Below are positions 39,132 through 48,139 of a DNA stretch of 64,000 nt, piece by piece. The notes under the pieces were generated by a model. It was given only the letters and a program-made list of their open reading frames with translations, made no database searches and had not been told where the DNA came from. Every line of letters starts with the position of its first letter. Positions within the stretch are counted from its first letter, which is position 1. The position numbers and the translations under genes were made by a program. Location: assembly GCF_004348525.1 (NCBI RefSeq), contig NZ_SMKG01000003.1, positions 1 to 64,000 of the forward strand, written 5' to 3'. This stretch comes from Micromonospora sp. 15K316 (GTDB lineage Bacteria > Actinomycetota > Actinomycetes > Mycobacteriales > Micromonosporaceae).

Positions 39132-40366
39132 GCCCGTCCTCCCTCTGCTGCCGCCTTGGTCAGAATGTCCTCGAACTGGTCGACGCCCACCCGCAGCGAC
39201 ATCCGTTCCTGATAGACCTGCCGGGCCCGCCGTCCCATCTCCTCGCGCACACCGTCGGGAAGGGCGGCCGCCTCGGCGAACCGCTCGGCGAGCGCCCGCC
39301 AGTCCTCCGGGGGGCAGGTGAGGCCGACGTCTGTCGACCGGACCAGCGCGGCCGTGTCGCCGGACACCGAGGCGATGACCGGGGCCCCGCAGGCGAGCGC
39401 GGCCTGCAGCTTCGACGGGACGGCGGCGCGCAGGGCGGGCACGTCGCGCAGGCAGAGTAGCTGCCACTGTGCGGCCGCGTAGAGCTCGGCCATCTCCTCG
39501 GCCGGTCGCCGGCCGACGAAGCGGACGTTCTCGGCGCCGAGTTCGGCCGCGAGACGGCGGGCCCGGGTCTCGTCGGCCCCGGAGCCGACCAGCACCAGGT
39601 CCACCCGGTCCCGCACGGCGGCCGCCGCCCGGATGGCCGTCTCCAGACCTTGGAGCAGGCCGAGGTTGCCGGCGAACATCACCGTGCAGCGCCCCCGGTG
39701 ACCGAGCACCGCCCGGGCGCCGTCGGTGGCCGCCACCGGGCGGAAGAGCGCGTCGTCGGTCCAGTTCCAGACCACTCGGACCTTGGCCGGGTCGGCGCCG
39801 CGCGCCACCACCCGTTCGGCCATCGTGGGCGAGATGGCCACGATGCTGTCCGCCGACCGGTACGTCCGGCGCATCAACCCGCCGAGCGTCCGCTCCAACG
39901 CGCGCCCGCCCCGTCCGGTGGGCGCCATGCCCGACTGCACCACCGACTCGGGCCACAGGTCCTGCACGTGCAGCACGACAGGCGTCCGTCGTACGGCCCG
40001 CGCCAGGGTCGCCGCCGCGATGGAGGTGGGCGGCGGGTGGTAGACGTACGTGACGTCGACGCCGGCGAGCCACCGCACCCCGGCCGCCGCGCTGGTGGCG
40101 CCGAAGGAGAGATGGCTCAGTGCCCTGCGCAGGGCCGACGTGTCGTGACTCGGATAGGCGGGCACCCTCCGTACCGCCACCGCCCCGTCGGTCTCCCGGT
40201 GCCGCCAGCGTTGCCGCCAGCCGGGGAAGACCCGCCCGTACGGGTAGCTCGGGAAGGTGGTGAGCACCCGCACCTCGTGACCGCGCTCGGCCAGCTGCTG
40301 AGCCAGGTTGCCCGGGATGAAGACTCCCTCGGGCGGGTACCACTGGCTGATCAGGCCGATCCTCAC
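39128..40366 (-). CDS. WbuB-like GT4 glycosyltransferase (likely L-FucNAc transferase)
   Basis: 412 residues with GT-B fold: N-terminal RIGLISQWYPPEGVFIPGNLAQQLAE, a central LHVQDLWPESVVQSG, and C-terminal MFAGNLGLLQGLETAI, NVRFVGRRPAEEM and PSKLQAALACGAPVIA, matching the WbuB/WcaI-like group of GT4. It sits between CapF- and CapG-like genes, so it probably adds L-FucNAc to the lipid-linked acceptor on the cytoplasmic side. GTG at 40366 overlaps the previous stop as GTGA and the stop overlaps the CapG-like ATG. Confidence 0.88.
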   Translation of the reverse strand: MRIGLISQWYPPEGVFIPGNLAQQLAERGHEVRVLTTFPSYPYGRVFPGWRQRWRHRETDGAVAVRRVPAYPSHDTSALRRALSHLSFGATSAAAGVRWLAGVDVTYVYHPPPTSIAAATLARAVRRTPVVLHVQDLWPESVVQSGMAPTGRGGRALERTLGGLMRRTYRSADSIVAISPTMAERVVARGADPAKVRVVWNWTDDALFRPVAATDGARAVLGHRGRCTVMFAGNLGLLQGLETAIRAAAAVRDRVDLVLVGSGADETRARRLAAELGAENVRFVGRRPAEEMAELYAAAQWQLLCLRDVPALRAAVPSKLQAALACGAPVIASVSGDTAALVRSTDVGLTCPPEDWRALAERFAEAAALPDGVREEMGRRARQVYQERMSLRVGVDQFEDILTKAAAEGGRA

Positions 40367-41490
40367 GCGCCGACCACCACCGGCGCGGTGCGTGCCTCCT
40401 CGACCGGCTCGGGCCAGGTGTCCGGCCGGTCCGGGTCGAAGAGCTCGTTGGTCCAGAACTGGGTGAGCAGCTCGTCGGAGCCGGTGTTCACCAGCTTGTG
40501 CACCCACATGGTGGGCATGTCGACCAGCACCGGCTCGTCACCACTGACCGGGAAACGCAGCACCTCGGTGTCGCCCACGCGCCGCAGGCTGATCTCGGCC
40601 GAGCCGCGCAGCACCACGAACCGCTCCACCTTCGCGAGGTGGAAGTGTTCGCCCCGGGTGACGCCGGGGCGGGTGGTGGAGCAGAAGGTCTGCCCCGCGC
40701 CGCCGTGCACCTTCACCGTCTCGACCAGGGCGCCGCGGGCGTCGGCGCGCCGCGGCAGCGGGATCGGGTAGTGGGCCGGGAAGCAGTGCGACCGGTAGGT
40801 GTTGAACAGCCGCACGTCGTGCCGGTCCGACAGGGACGGGACCTCACCGGTGCGGTAGGTGGCGGCCATCGCCACGAGCCGGTCGGCCAGGCTCCGTACG
40901 CCGGTCCGCAGCGGCGGCAGGTCCGGTTCCCACGATCCGCCCGCCGGCACCCCGGCCAGCCGGGCCGCCGCGTCGGTGACGTGCACGAGTTCCAGCTCGC
41001 GATCGGCGTGCACCTCCGGCTGCCCGCCCTCGGCCAGCACCCGGCAGAAGGTCGCCACCGCGGAGTTGTAGTAGGGACGGCCGTGCTCGCCGTAGAGGTT
41101 CGGCAGGAGAAGGTCGTCGAGGGGCAGGCCGGTGTCGGCGAGGATGCCGGCCGCGGTGGCCTTCGAGTCGCCGTACGGGGTGCCGTTGCCGGCCTGCACC
41201 GAGTTGGCGAAGACCACTGATGCCGGCGGGACGGCCGCCTGGCGCAGTCCGTCGGCGAGCTGCGCGGCGAGCTGCACGTTGCCGGCCGCCACGTCGGCGG
41301 GCTCGCCCCGGTTGACCCCGGCCAGGTGCAGCACCCGGTCGACGCCGGCGACCTTGGCCGCCACCGTCGCCGGGTCCGCGAGGTCGGTACGGCTGATCAC
41401 GGCCGGCGCGGGCCAGCCCAGCGCGTGCAGCAGCACCCGTACGTGCCAGCCGAGAAAACCGCCGGCTCCCGTGACGGCCAGCCTCAGCAC
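40363..41490 (-). CDS. capF: CapF-like bifunctional reductase/epimerase (SDR + cupin)
   Basis: 375 residues. N-terminal SDR domain: VTGAGGFLGWHV (7-18), Ser97 and Tyr106-x3-Lys110 (YGDSK). C-terminal cupin domain (about 250-365) with metal-site His282 and His284 in GEHFHLAKVERF. In S. aureus CapF the cupin epimerises and the SDR reduces the 4-keto-hexose to the L-talose form in UDP-FucNAc synthesis. It starts at GTG 41490, overlapping the stop of the CapE-like gene by 7 nt. The two-domain fusion is diagnostic for this pathway. Confidence 0.93.
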   Translation of the reverse strand: MLRLAVTGAGGFLGWHVRVLLHALGWPAPAVISRTDLADPATVAAKVAGVDRVLHLAGVNRGEPADVAAGNVQLAAQLADGLRQAAVPPASVVFANSVQAGNGTPYGDSKATAAGILADTGLPLDDLLLPNLYGEHGRPYYNSAVATFCRVLAEGGQPEVHADRELELVHVTDAAARLAGVPAGGSWEPDLPPLRTGVRSLADRLVAMAATYRTGEVPSLSDRHDVRLFNTYRSHCFPAHYPIPLPRRADARGALVETVKVHGGAGQTFCSTTRPGVTRGEHFHLAKVERFVVLRGSAEISLRRVGDTEVLRFPVSGDEPVLVDMPTMWVHKLVNTGSDELLTQFWTNELFDPDRPDTWPEPVEEARTAPVVVGA

Positions 41491-42524
41491 GCCAGCACCG
41501 GATCCCGCAGGGCCAGCTCCGCCCGCACCTCCGGCAGCGTCTTCAGCAGCTCCACAATCTCGGGTACGTCGAGGCGCGGCGCGTTCGCCGAGTTGAAGTC
41601 CTCGGTCGGCTCGTCAACGAGCTCCCCCTCGGAGACGTAGAGGGCGTAGTTCAGGTTCCGCGCGTCCAGTGGCACCCGGAGGAACTCGCCGAAGTCCTCG
41701 GCGTGGATCAACTCCTCCCGGCTGGCCAGGGTCTCGTCCAACTTCTCGCCGTGCCGTACGCCGATCGTGTCGAACTTGGCGGGCACGTCGAAGAGCTGGC
41801 AGATCGCCTCGGCCAGGTCGCCGATGGTGCAGGCGGCGGCCTTGCGGACGAAGATGTCGCCGGGCCGGGCGTGCGCGAAGGCGTGCTCGACCAGCTCCAC
41901 CGAGTCGGCCAGCGACATCAGGAAACGGGTCATCCCCGGGTCGGTCACGGTGAGCGCCCGCCCGGCCTTGATCTGCTCGATGAAGAGCGGGATCACCGAT
42001 CCGCGCGAGTACATGACGTTGCCGTACCGGACGCAGGAGACGGTGGTGGCGCTGTGGGGGTTGTTCCGGGCGTGCGCCTGGGCGACCTTCTCCATCATCG
42101 CCTTACTCATGCCCATGGCGTTCACCGGGTGTACGGCCTTGTCGGTGCTGAGCACCACGACCGAGCCGACGCCGGTGCGCTCGGCCGCCTCGATGACGTT
42201 GGCGCTGCCCAGCACGTTGGTCCGGACCGCCTCCAGCGGGAAGAACTCGCAGGAAGGCACCTGCTTGAGCGCGGCCGCGTGGAAGACGTAGTCGATGCCC
42301 CGGCTCGCCTTGAGCACCGAGTCGTAGTCCCGTACGTCCCCGACGTAGTAGCGGACCCGGTCGTCGCCCAGCACCCGCCGCATGGCGTCCTGCTTGGCCT
42401 CGTCCCGGCTGAACACCCGGACCTCGCCGACGCCTTGTTCCAGGAGCCGGCGCACCATGGTCTGGCCGAAGGACCCGGTGCCGCCGGTGATGAGCACGCG
42501 GCGTTTGATCGTCGTGGAAGTCAC
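41484..42524 (-). CDS. capE: CapE/FnlA-like UDP-GlcNAc inverting 4,6-dehydratase
   Basis: First enzyme of UDP-L-FucNAc synthesis, soluble, 346 residues. GGTGSFGQ (14-21) binds NADP; the active site is STDKA (126-130) followed by Met137 and Lys141 (AMGMSKAMMEK). Met in place of the usual SDR tyrosine is known for CapE, so this is the expected form. The C-terminal half has RHGEKLDETL and RNLNYALYV. GTG 42524 follows a GGAGCTCGA site; the longer frame upstream is Arg/Pro-rich and unlikely. It begins the four-gene minus-strand operon capE-capF-GT-capG. Confidence 0.93.
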   Translation of the reverse strand: MTSTTIKRRVLITGGTGSFGQTMVRRLLEQGVGEVRVFSRDEAKQDAMRRVLGDDRVRYYVGDVRDYDSVLKASRGIDYVFHAAALKQVPSCEFFPLEAVRTNVLGSANVIEAAERTGVGSVVVLSTDKAVHPVNAMGMSKAMMEKVAQAHARNNPHSATTVSCVRYGNVMYSRGSVIPLFIEQIKAGRALTVTDPGMTRFLMSLADSVELVEHAFAHARPGDIFVRKAAACTIGDLAEAICQLFDVPAKFDTIGVRHGEKLDETLASREELIHAEDFGEFLRVPLDARNLNYALYVSEGELVDEPTEDFNSANAPRLDVPEIVELLKTLPEVRAELALRDPVLAC

Positions 42525-42763
42525 TCGAGCTCCGTTCGTCGTGGGCGGTGGCACCGGCCGAGCCCGCTGGGCCCAGGGGCAGCAGCCACATTCCCGGCAA
42601 CGAGCCACCCGCCGGTGAAGAAACGGATAATCGGGGACGATTCGCAAGGCGTGACACTGCCGGCAATCTCTCGTTGAGCCTCTGGCAGCCGCCGTCCACA
42701 GACTGCGCGCCCGCATCGGGCGTCGAGTCGGCCACTTCCCTCGACGCGACCAGAAGGGCATAG

Positions 42764-43969
42764 ATGAAGACGATCAGCCGTAGCTTGTTGCTCTGCGATC
42801 TGGCGCCGTACCGCCACTCGACCCGGACCCGCAAGATCGCGAGCACGGTCGCGCCCGGGCGGCCGGGCGAAGTCAGCGCGATCACCCTCTCCCGGGTCGG
42901 CCGGCTCGGGATGAGTGACCATCCCGGGCTGTCTGTGATCGACGGTGTCGAGGTCGAGCAACTGCCCGTGCGTGAGATCGAGGACCGGCGCACCCTCACC
43001 GCCTCGGTTCGCAACCTGCTGGTGGGGTATCTACCAGCGCTCTGGCGACTCCGTCGACGGGTACTCGCCACGCCGGCCCGGACGATCCTCGTGGGTCACA
43101 GCGCACTCTTCTGGCTCGGCCTCGCCCATCGTCGGCGCTGGGGCAGCCAGGTGATCATCAGCAGCCGCGAACGACCCGGAGGTGTCCGCACCAAGGGTTC
43201 ACTGGCCACGTGGTTCTCGCGGGTTGAACCGTGGATGATCCGGCGGGCTGCGCGCCGGCACGTTTTCACCGTCGTAGCGGTCTGTGAGAGTCACGCCGCC
43301 GGGTTCCGCGAGCTCGGCGTCAGGGACGTGCTGGTGGCGCGGAACGTGCCCATGGCCTCCTTCGCGCCGGATTTCGCGCCCCCGCCGGGCGGCCACGAGC
43401 TGCGGGTCGCCTGCGTCGGCAGCCTCTACCCCGGGCGGGGGATCGAGGCGTTGATCGACGCCGTGGTCGCCGCACGGGCCGCCGGCGCGCCGGTGCGGCT
43501 GACCATCACCGGTCCGGCCGGTGCCGAGTACCGGCAGTCGCTGCGCGACCGCATCGACGCCGCCGAGGCGGGGACGTACATCCACCTGGAGGGCGCCTGT
43601 GCTCCCGCCGAGGTGGTCCACTGCTACCAGCGTGCGCACGTCGGCACCGCGCTCTACGAGGCCGTCGACGCGGCCAACGACTCGCTCTCCAACAAAATCT
43701 TCGAGGGGGTGGTGGCCGGCCGCCCGGTGATCGCCGGGAACCTTCCCGAGAACAGTGCGCTGGTGGAGCGCCACCAGCTGGGCTGGACCTGCCCGGTCGC
43801 GGTCGGCCCGCTGCGGGACCTGCTGGTCGACCTGGCCGGCGACCTGACGGGGGTACGGGCGCGCGCCGCGCACTGCCACCACGTCGGTCGCACCGAGTTC
43901 ATCTGGGAGATCGAGACCTTGCCACTGCAGAAGCGCCTGATCGGCGCCGAAAGCCTCACCCACAGCTAG
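42764..43969 (+). CDS. Glycosyltransferase family 4 protein
   Basis: 401 residues, GT-B fold: N-terminal half with LLCDLAPYRHSTRTRKIAS and a hydrophobic acceptor-binding stretch; C-terminal half with RVACVGSLYPGRGIEALIDAV, IHLEGACAPAEVVHCYQRA and DSLSNKIFEGVVAGRPVIA. The donor sugar cannot be deduced, though the adjacent UDP-GlcNAc 2-epimerase suggests ManNAc or a derivative. ATG at 42764, divergent from capE with a 239-bp shared promoter region. Only 7 bp separate its stop from the next gene. Confidence 0.87.
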   Translation: MKTISRSLLLCDLAPYRHSTRTRKIASTVAPGRPGEVSAITLSRVGRLGMSDHPGLSVIDGVEVEQLPVREIEDRRTLTASVRNLLVGYLPALWRLRRRVLATPARTILVGHSALFWLGLAHRRRWGSQVIISSRERPGGVRTKGSLATWFSRVEPWMIRRAARRHVFTVVAVCESHAAGFRELGVRDVLVARNVPMASFAPDFAPPPGGHELRVACVGSLYPGRGIEALIDAVVAARAAGAPVRLTITGPAGAEYRQSLRDRIDAAEAGTYIHLEGACAPAEVVHCYQRAHVGTALYEAVDAANDSLSNKIFEGVVAGRPVIAGNLPENSALVERHQLGWTCPVAVGPLRDLLVDLAGDLTGVRARAAHCHHVGRTEFIWEIETLPLQKRLIGAESLTHS

Positions 43970-43976
43970 GAGAGCG

Positions 43977-45053
43977 ATGTCGGTCCAGGTTCTACACGTC
44001 ACCGGCGCCCGACCGAACTTCCCGAAAGCCGCTCCGGTCATCCGTGCGCTGCACCAGCGGGACGTCGAGCAGCAGCTGGTGCACACCGGCCAGCACTACG
44101 ACGAGCGGATGTCCGACGTCTTCTTCCGGCAGCTCGACCTTCCCGAACCGGACGTCAACCTCGGCGTGGGGTCAGGTAGTCACGCGGTGCAGACGGCCGC
44201 CATCATGACCGGTCTCGAAGCCCTCCTGCTGCGCGAACGTCCACGCCTCCTGGTGGTCTACGGCGACGTCAACTCGACCCTGGCCGGCGCGCTCGTCGCC
44301 GCGAAGCTGGAGATCCCCGTCGCCCATGTCGAGGCCGGGCTGCGCAGCTTCAACCGTGCCATGCCGGAGGAGATCAACCGGCTTGTGACCGATCGTCTCG
44401 CGGACCTGCTCTTCGCCACGAGCCCGGACGCGGTGGCCCATCTCGCCGCCGAAGGCGTCAGCGCCGAACGGATCCACTTCGTCGGTAACCCGATGATCGA
44501 CACTCTGCTGGCCAATCTGGAGCGGCTCGACGTGACACGCGTTCGCGCCACCGCCCGGCTGCCCGAACGCTACCTGGTCGCGACCCTGCACCGCCCCGCT
44601 AACGTCGATGACGCGAGCGACGCCGCCGAGCTGACCAAGGCGATCCACGCTGCGGCCGACCAGTTGCCGCTCGTCATGCCGGTACACCCGCGCGGACGCG
44701 CCACCCTCGCGGCGGCGGGGATGTTCGACCACCCGCAGGTGCGGGTCGTGGATCCTCTGGGTTATCTCGAATTCCTCAGCCTGGTCCGCGGAGCAGCCGC
44801 CGTCATCACCGACTCCGGCGGGGTACAGGAGGAGACCACCGTGCTCGGTGTCCCGTGCCTCACCCTGCGGCCGGACACCGAACGGCCGGTGACCATCTCG
44901 CACGGCACGAACCGGCTGGTCGACCGGGCCGACCTTCCCGCAGAGGTACGTATCGCGCTGGCCTCGCCGCGGCCGGCCGAACCGGTCACGCCGCCACTGT
45001 GGGACGGACGGGCCGGCGGTCGGATCGCCGACGTGATCGTCGATTTTCTGTGA
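43977..45053 (+). CDS. wecB: UDP-N-acetylglucosamine 2-epimerase (non-hydrolysing)
   Basis: 358 residues, giving UDP-ManNAc from UDP-GlcNAc. Motifs: VTGARPNFPKAAPV, VHTGQHYDERMSD, VVYGDVNSTLAG, HVEAGLRSFNRAMPEEINR, TLHRPANVD and SDSGGVQEETTVLG with the expected catalytic acids. It is clearly different from the CapG-like paralogue at 38007-39131, which has HMEAGNRCFD at the same place. It follows the GT4 gene by 7 bp (AGGAGAGCG site) and probably feeds it. No UDP-ManNAc dehydrogenase is present in the window. Confidence 0.92.
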   Translation: MSVQVLHVTGARPNFPKAAPVIRALHQRDVEQQLVHTGQHYDERMSDVFFRQLDLPEPDVNLGVGSGSHAVQTAAIMTGLEALLLRERPRLLVVYGDVNSTLAGALVAAKLEIPVAHVEAGLRSFNRAMPEEINRLVTDRLADLLFATSPDAVAHLAAEGVSAERIHFVGNPMIDTLLANLERLDVTRVRATARLPERYLVATLHRPANVDDASDAAELTKAIHAAADQLPLVMPVHPRGRATLAAAGMFDHPQVRVVDPLGYLEFLSLVRGAAAVITDSGGVQEETTVLGVPCLTLRPDTERPVTISHGTNRLVDRADLPAEVRIALASPRPAEPVTPPLWDGRAGGRIADVIVDFL

Positions 45054-45146
45054 GGTGCGCTGATCCCGGCGGTCGGGGCGAACAATGGCACTATCGCGCG
45101 GCACCGCCCGAACGATGCGAGGGCCCCGAACGACATCGGCCCGACG

Positions 45147-46580
45147 TCAGGTGACCACCCCTGCCCGGGAGCGGCGAGAGACCGACGCCTGAGTTCCAGA
45201 GGACTCCAACGACGCCGAGGGCCGCCCCTTGGTGACCACCCAGAGCGACAGCAGCCAGCCGGCCACGTACGAAATCGCCGCCGACACCCCGAAGGCCCAC
45301 ACCGCCGCCAGGGCCGACGCGCCCGACCAGGCTGCCGCGCAGGTTGCGCCGGTCACCAACACCACACGCCCCGCATCCCAGACCAGTTGCAGACCCTGCC
45401 TGTCGAAGACGACGAGCGTCTGCGACAGGGGGGAGGCGACGAGCTGCGTCGCGACGAAGACCGCCAGTGCCTGCGCGTAACGGCCGCTGTTCAGCCATTC
45501 CTCGCCGAACAGCGCCGAGAAGGCCGACGGCGCGCCGAAGATCAGAGCCAGGAGTCCCACAGCTGCGGCCACCGCGAGCTGCCGGCTCGCCTTGACGAAC
45601 AGCAGCCTCGGACGTTCCTCGTCACCGCCTCGCGCGGCGCGGGACAGCTCCGCCAGGTAGACCTGAGCCACCGCCATCCCGAGCAACGCCGCCGGCATCG
45701 CCAGAATCCGCTGGGTCAGGCCGAGCCAGCCCGCAACCTCAGCGCCATAGTGGTAGGCGATGAGCAGGACGGGCAGCTGCAGTCCGACGACGTTGAGCAG
45801 CCCGGACGGCGCCAGCAGCAGCGGGAAGCGACGGTGGCGCACGGCCGTCTCCCACAGGGTGGGCCGGCGCGCCGTGACAGGCTCATCCACCGATCGTCGA
45901 CGCGCTCCGCGTGCCAGGCTGAGTGCGCCGACACACTGGCCGATCGCCAGTCCCAGCGCCATCCCGCCGGACCGCACTCCGGCCACGCCGACGCCGACCT
46001 GCGTGACCAGCATCGCGCTGTACTGGAGCAGATTGCGTCGGCCGATAGCGCCGTACCGCCGGTACCGGATCGCCAGCTGATTCAGCACGAGGACAGCGCC
46101 CATGGCGGCCGCGGTCCACGGCGTCAACCAGAGCCAGAAGCGGAGCGCGGGCTGGCTGAAGAGTTCTGCGATCTCATCCCTCGCCGCCGCCACGACGACC
46201 GTTCCCACCACCCCGGTAGCGAGTGCCATGACGAGTCCGAGGGCCACGAGGGCGTGCGCGTCGCGGTCCCGCTCCGGGAGCGGCACCGCCAGCTCGAACC
46301 GGCCGGCAGCCACCGTCCCGAGTATCGCCGCGAGGGTGGACAGCACCGCGAAGACCCCGAAGTCCGAGGGACTGTACAGGCGCGCGAGCAGCGGCGCGGC
46401 AAGTAACAGGAGCAGCTGACCAGCGGCGGTGCCGCTGACGATGCTCAACACGCCCCGGCGGCTGTCGCCCAGCCGACCGCGAACCGCTGCGTAGAGCGCA
46501 GAGGCAGCACGCGCCCGGCCGCTGAGCGAGGGGGCACTCTCGGGGGCGGAAGCCTGCTCTCGCCGGAGCGATCCGGTCAA
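45147..46580 (-). CDS. Wzx-type polysaccharide flippase
   Basis: 477 residues with about twelve hydrophobic helices, MATE/PST superfamily (polysaccharide biosynthesis protein). The first helices SIVSGTAAGQLLLLLAAPLL and RLYSPSDFGVFAVLSTLAAI are characteristic, and GRFELAVPLPERDRDAHALV follows. It moves undecaprenyl-PP-linked repeat units to the outer face. The start is TTG 46580, overlapping the polymerase stop as TTGA, so flippase and polymerase are co-translated. It is convergent with wecB. Confidence 0.88.
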   Translation of the reverse strand: MTGSLRREQASAPESAPSLSGRARAASALYAAVRGRLGDSRRGVLSIVSGTAAGQLLLLLAAPLLARLYSPSDFGVFAVLSTLAAILGTVAAGRFELAVPLPERDRDAHALVALGLVMALATGVVGTVVVAAARDEIAELFSQPALRFWLWLTPWTAAAMGAVLVLNQLAIRYRRYGAIGRRNLLQYSAMLVTQVGVGVAGVRSGGMALGLAIGQCVGALSLARGARRRSVDEPVTARRPTLWETAVRHRRFPLLLAPSGLLNVVGLQLPVLLIAYHYGAEVAGWLGLTQRILAMPAALLGMAVAQVYLAELSRAARGGDEERPRLLFVKASRQLAVAAAVGLLALIFGAPSAFSALFGEEWLNSGRYAQALAVFVATQLVASPLSQTLVVFDRQGLQLVWDAGRVVLVTGATCAAAWSGASALAAVWAFGVSAAISYVAGWLLSLWVVTKGRPSASLESSGTQASVSRRSRAGVVT

Positions 46581-47989
46581 GGGCGCCAGGTCCCGTACCG
46601 CAGTCGCGACGAGTGGCGGGGTGCGTAGGCAAGCCCGGTGACCATTCCGGCGAATGCCGGCCTCGGCAGCGGTCTCCTCGTCAGCGCGGTCGAACGACGA
46701 CTGAGGTGCCGTTGACCCGAGCTGGTCCGACTACCCCAGTACCACAGACCCAGATAGGCGACCAGGCCGACGTTCAGCGGCGTCTCGAGGCCTCCCGCCA
46801 TCCACGTGCCGAGAACGACCGTGACCCCGGAGAACCCCACGAGTTCCAGGGAGTTGTAGCTGGCGGCACGCATGGTCCGCTGAGTGAGAAGTTGAAGGAG
46901 CACCCCGAGTAGCGCGGCGATGAGAATCAAGCCCATGGTGTCGACGTTGTAGTGGATCGAGCCCCACAACGAGGGTGGCGATGTCCCACGGGTCGACCCG
47001 TACATCGTGTAGAAGACCTCGGCGCTCAGGGTGCTGCCACGATTGCCCGGCAGGACGCCGGCCAGCCCGTCGAGCCACTCGCCGCCGTTACGGACAGGGC
47101 TGCCGGAGGTGTAGTTGAAGGCGGCGAGTCCCGACACCTGGTTGTCGTTGATGAAGCGCGCGAAGAGGTCGTTCATGGCAGCCCGAATCGGACTCTCGGT
47201 GCTGCCGGCGCTCCTCGCCAGCACGTAGGTCGACAGCAACATGAGCGGTAGACCGATGACCACCGGAACCAACAGAGCCGCTCGAGGCAGCCGCCGACGG
47301 TTGTGCAGAAACGTGTAGACCATCACGGTCAGCAGGAAGAGCACCAACGCGCCGCGCTGACCGGTAGCCATGAGCGCGAGGAGGGCGACGGCGGAGAGAG
47401 CGATCGAGGCCACCCGGGCGAGGAGCCCGCCCCGACTGAACGACCAGACGACCAGAACGAGAGCCAGCGACGGCAGTATCACGTTCTTGAACTGATTGAC
47501 GTAGCCGGGAAAGAAGTAGGCGTTGCCCGCGTACGACTCGAGGCGGAGTGTGGCGATGTCCGCCGGAAGGCCGTTGAGCTGGCCCCGCAAACCCTCGATG
47601 AAGGCGCTGTAACCGACCGCGGTGAAGTAGGCAGCCGTCACGACGATCGAAATCACGACCACGGCCAGGATCGTCGGTGTCGGCCGCACCAGCGAAACCC
47701 GGTAGGCCGAGTAGGTGACCCTCGGCTTGGCCGACGCCGCCTCGCTGTGCTTGACCCAGAGGTAGGTGACCAGGCTGGCGCCGATGTAGAGAGCGATGGC
47801 AGCAGCCATGAGCTGTCCGTAGAAGACCTCGGTGTCAGACGCCGGGTTGATCAGTCGGAGCGTGCCGTAGAGCATCAGCAACTGACACACCACGAACAGC
47901 CCGTCCGGCGAGAGGATGCCGTACCGCCGAATTGCGACAAGGTAATGAACAACAGCCAATCCAAGGACCGGCAAAAACAGCAGAATCAT
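46577..47989 (-). CDS. Wzy-type O-antigen/exopolysaccharide polymerase
   Basis: 470 residues with ten or more hydrophobic helices and a large extracellular loop (about 255-330) containing NYTSGSPVRNGGEWL and TMYGSTRGTSPPSLWGSIHYN. The RGALVLFLL helix and overall topology fit the O-antigen polymerase class (OPSP-like). It would join repeat units at the outer face. Sequence similarity in this class is weak, so the call rests on topology and on the flippase it is coupled with. ATG 47989. Confidence 0.82.
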   Translation of the reverse strand: MILLFLPVLGLAVVHYLVAIRRYGILSPDGLFVVCQLLMLYGTLRLINPASDTEVFYGQLMAAAIALYIGASLVTYLWVKHSEAASAKPRVTYSAYRVSLVRPTPTILAVVVISIVVTAAYFTAVGYSAFIEGLRGQLNGLPADIATLRLESYAGNAYFFPGYVNQFKNVILPSLALVLVVWSFSRGGLLARVASIALSAVALLALMATGQRGALVLFLLTVMVYTFLHNRRRLPRAALLVPVVIGLPLMLLSTYVLARSAGSTESPIRAAMNDLFARFINDNQVSGLAAFNYTSGSPVRNGGEWLDGLAGVLPGNRGSTLSAEVFYTMYGSTRGTSPPSLWGSIHYNVDTMGLILIAALLGVLLQLLTQRTMRAASYNSLELVGFSGVTVVLGTWMAGGLETPLNVGLVAYLGLWYWGSRTSSGQRHLSRRSTALTRRPLPRPAFAGMVTGLAYAPRHSSRLRYGTWRP

Positions 47990-48139
47990 TCTCGGCCCCC
48001 GTTCTCCACCGACGTTGACTCAACGAGAGGCCTCCGTTCAGGTCACGGTGCCCGCGTCCCGCCGACGCCCGCTACGCGAATGCCGCCGGTCCGGATGATC
48101 CGCCCGCCTCGGCGACCCGATTTGTGGTGAGCTGTACCC

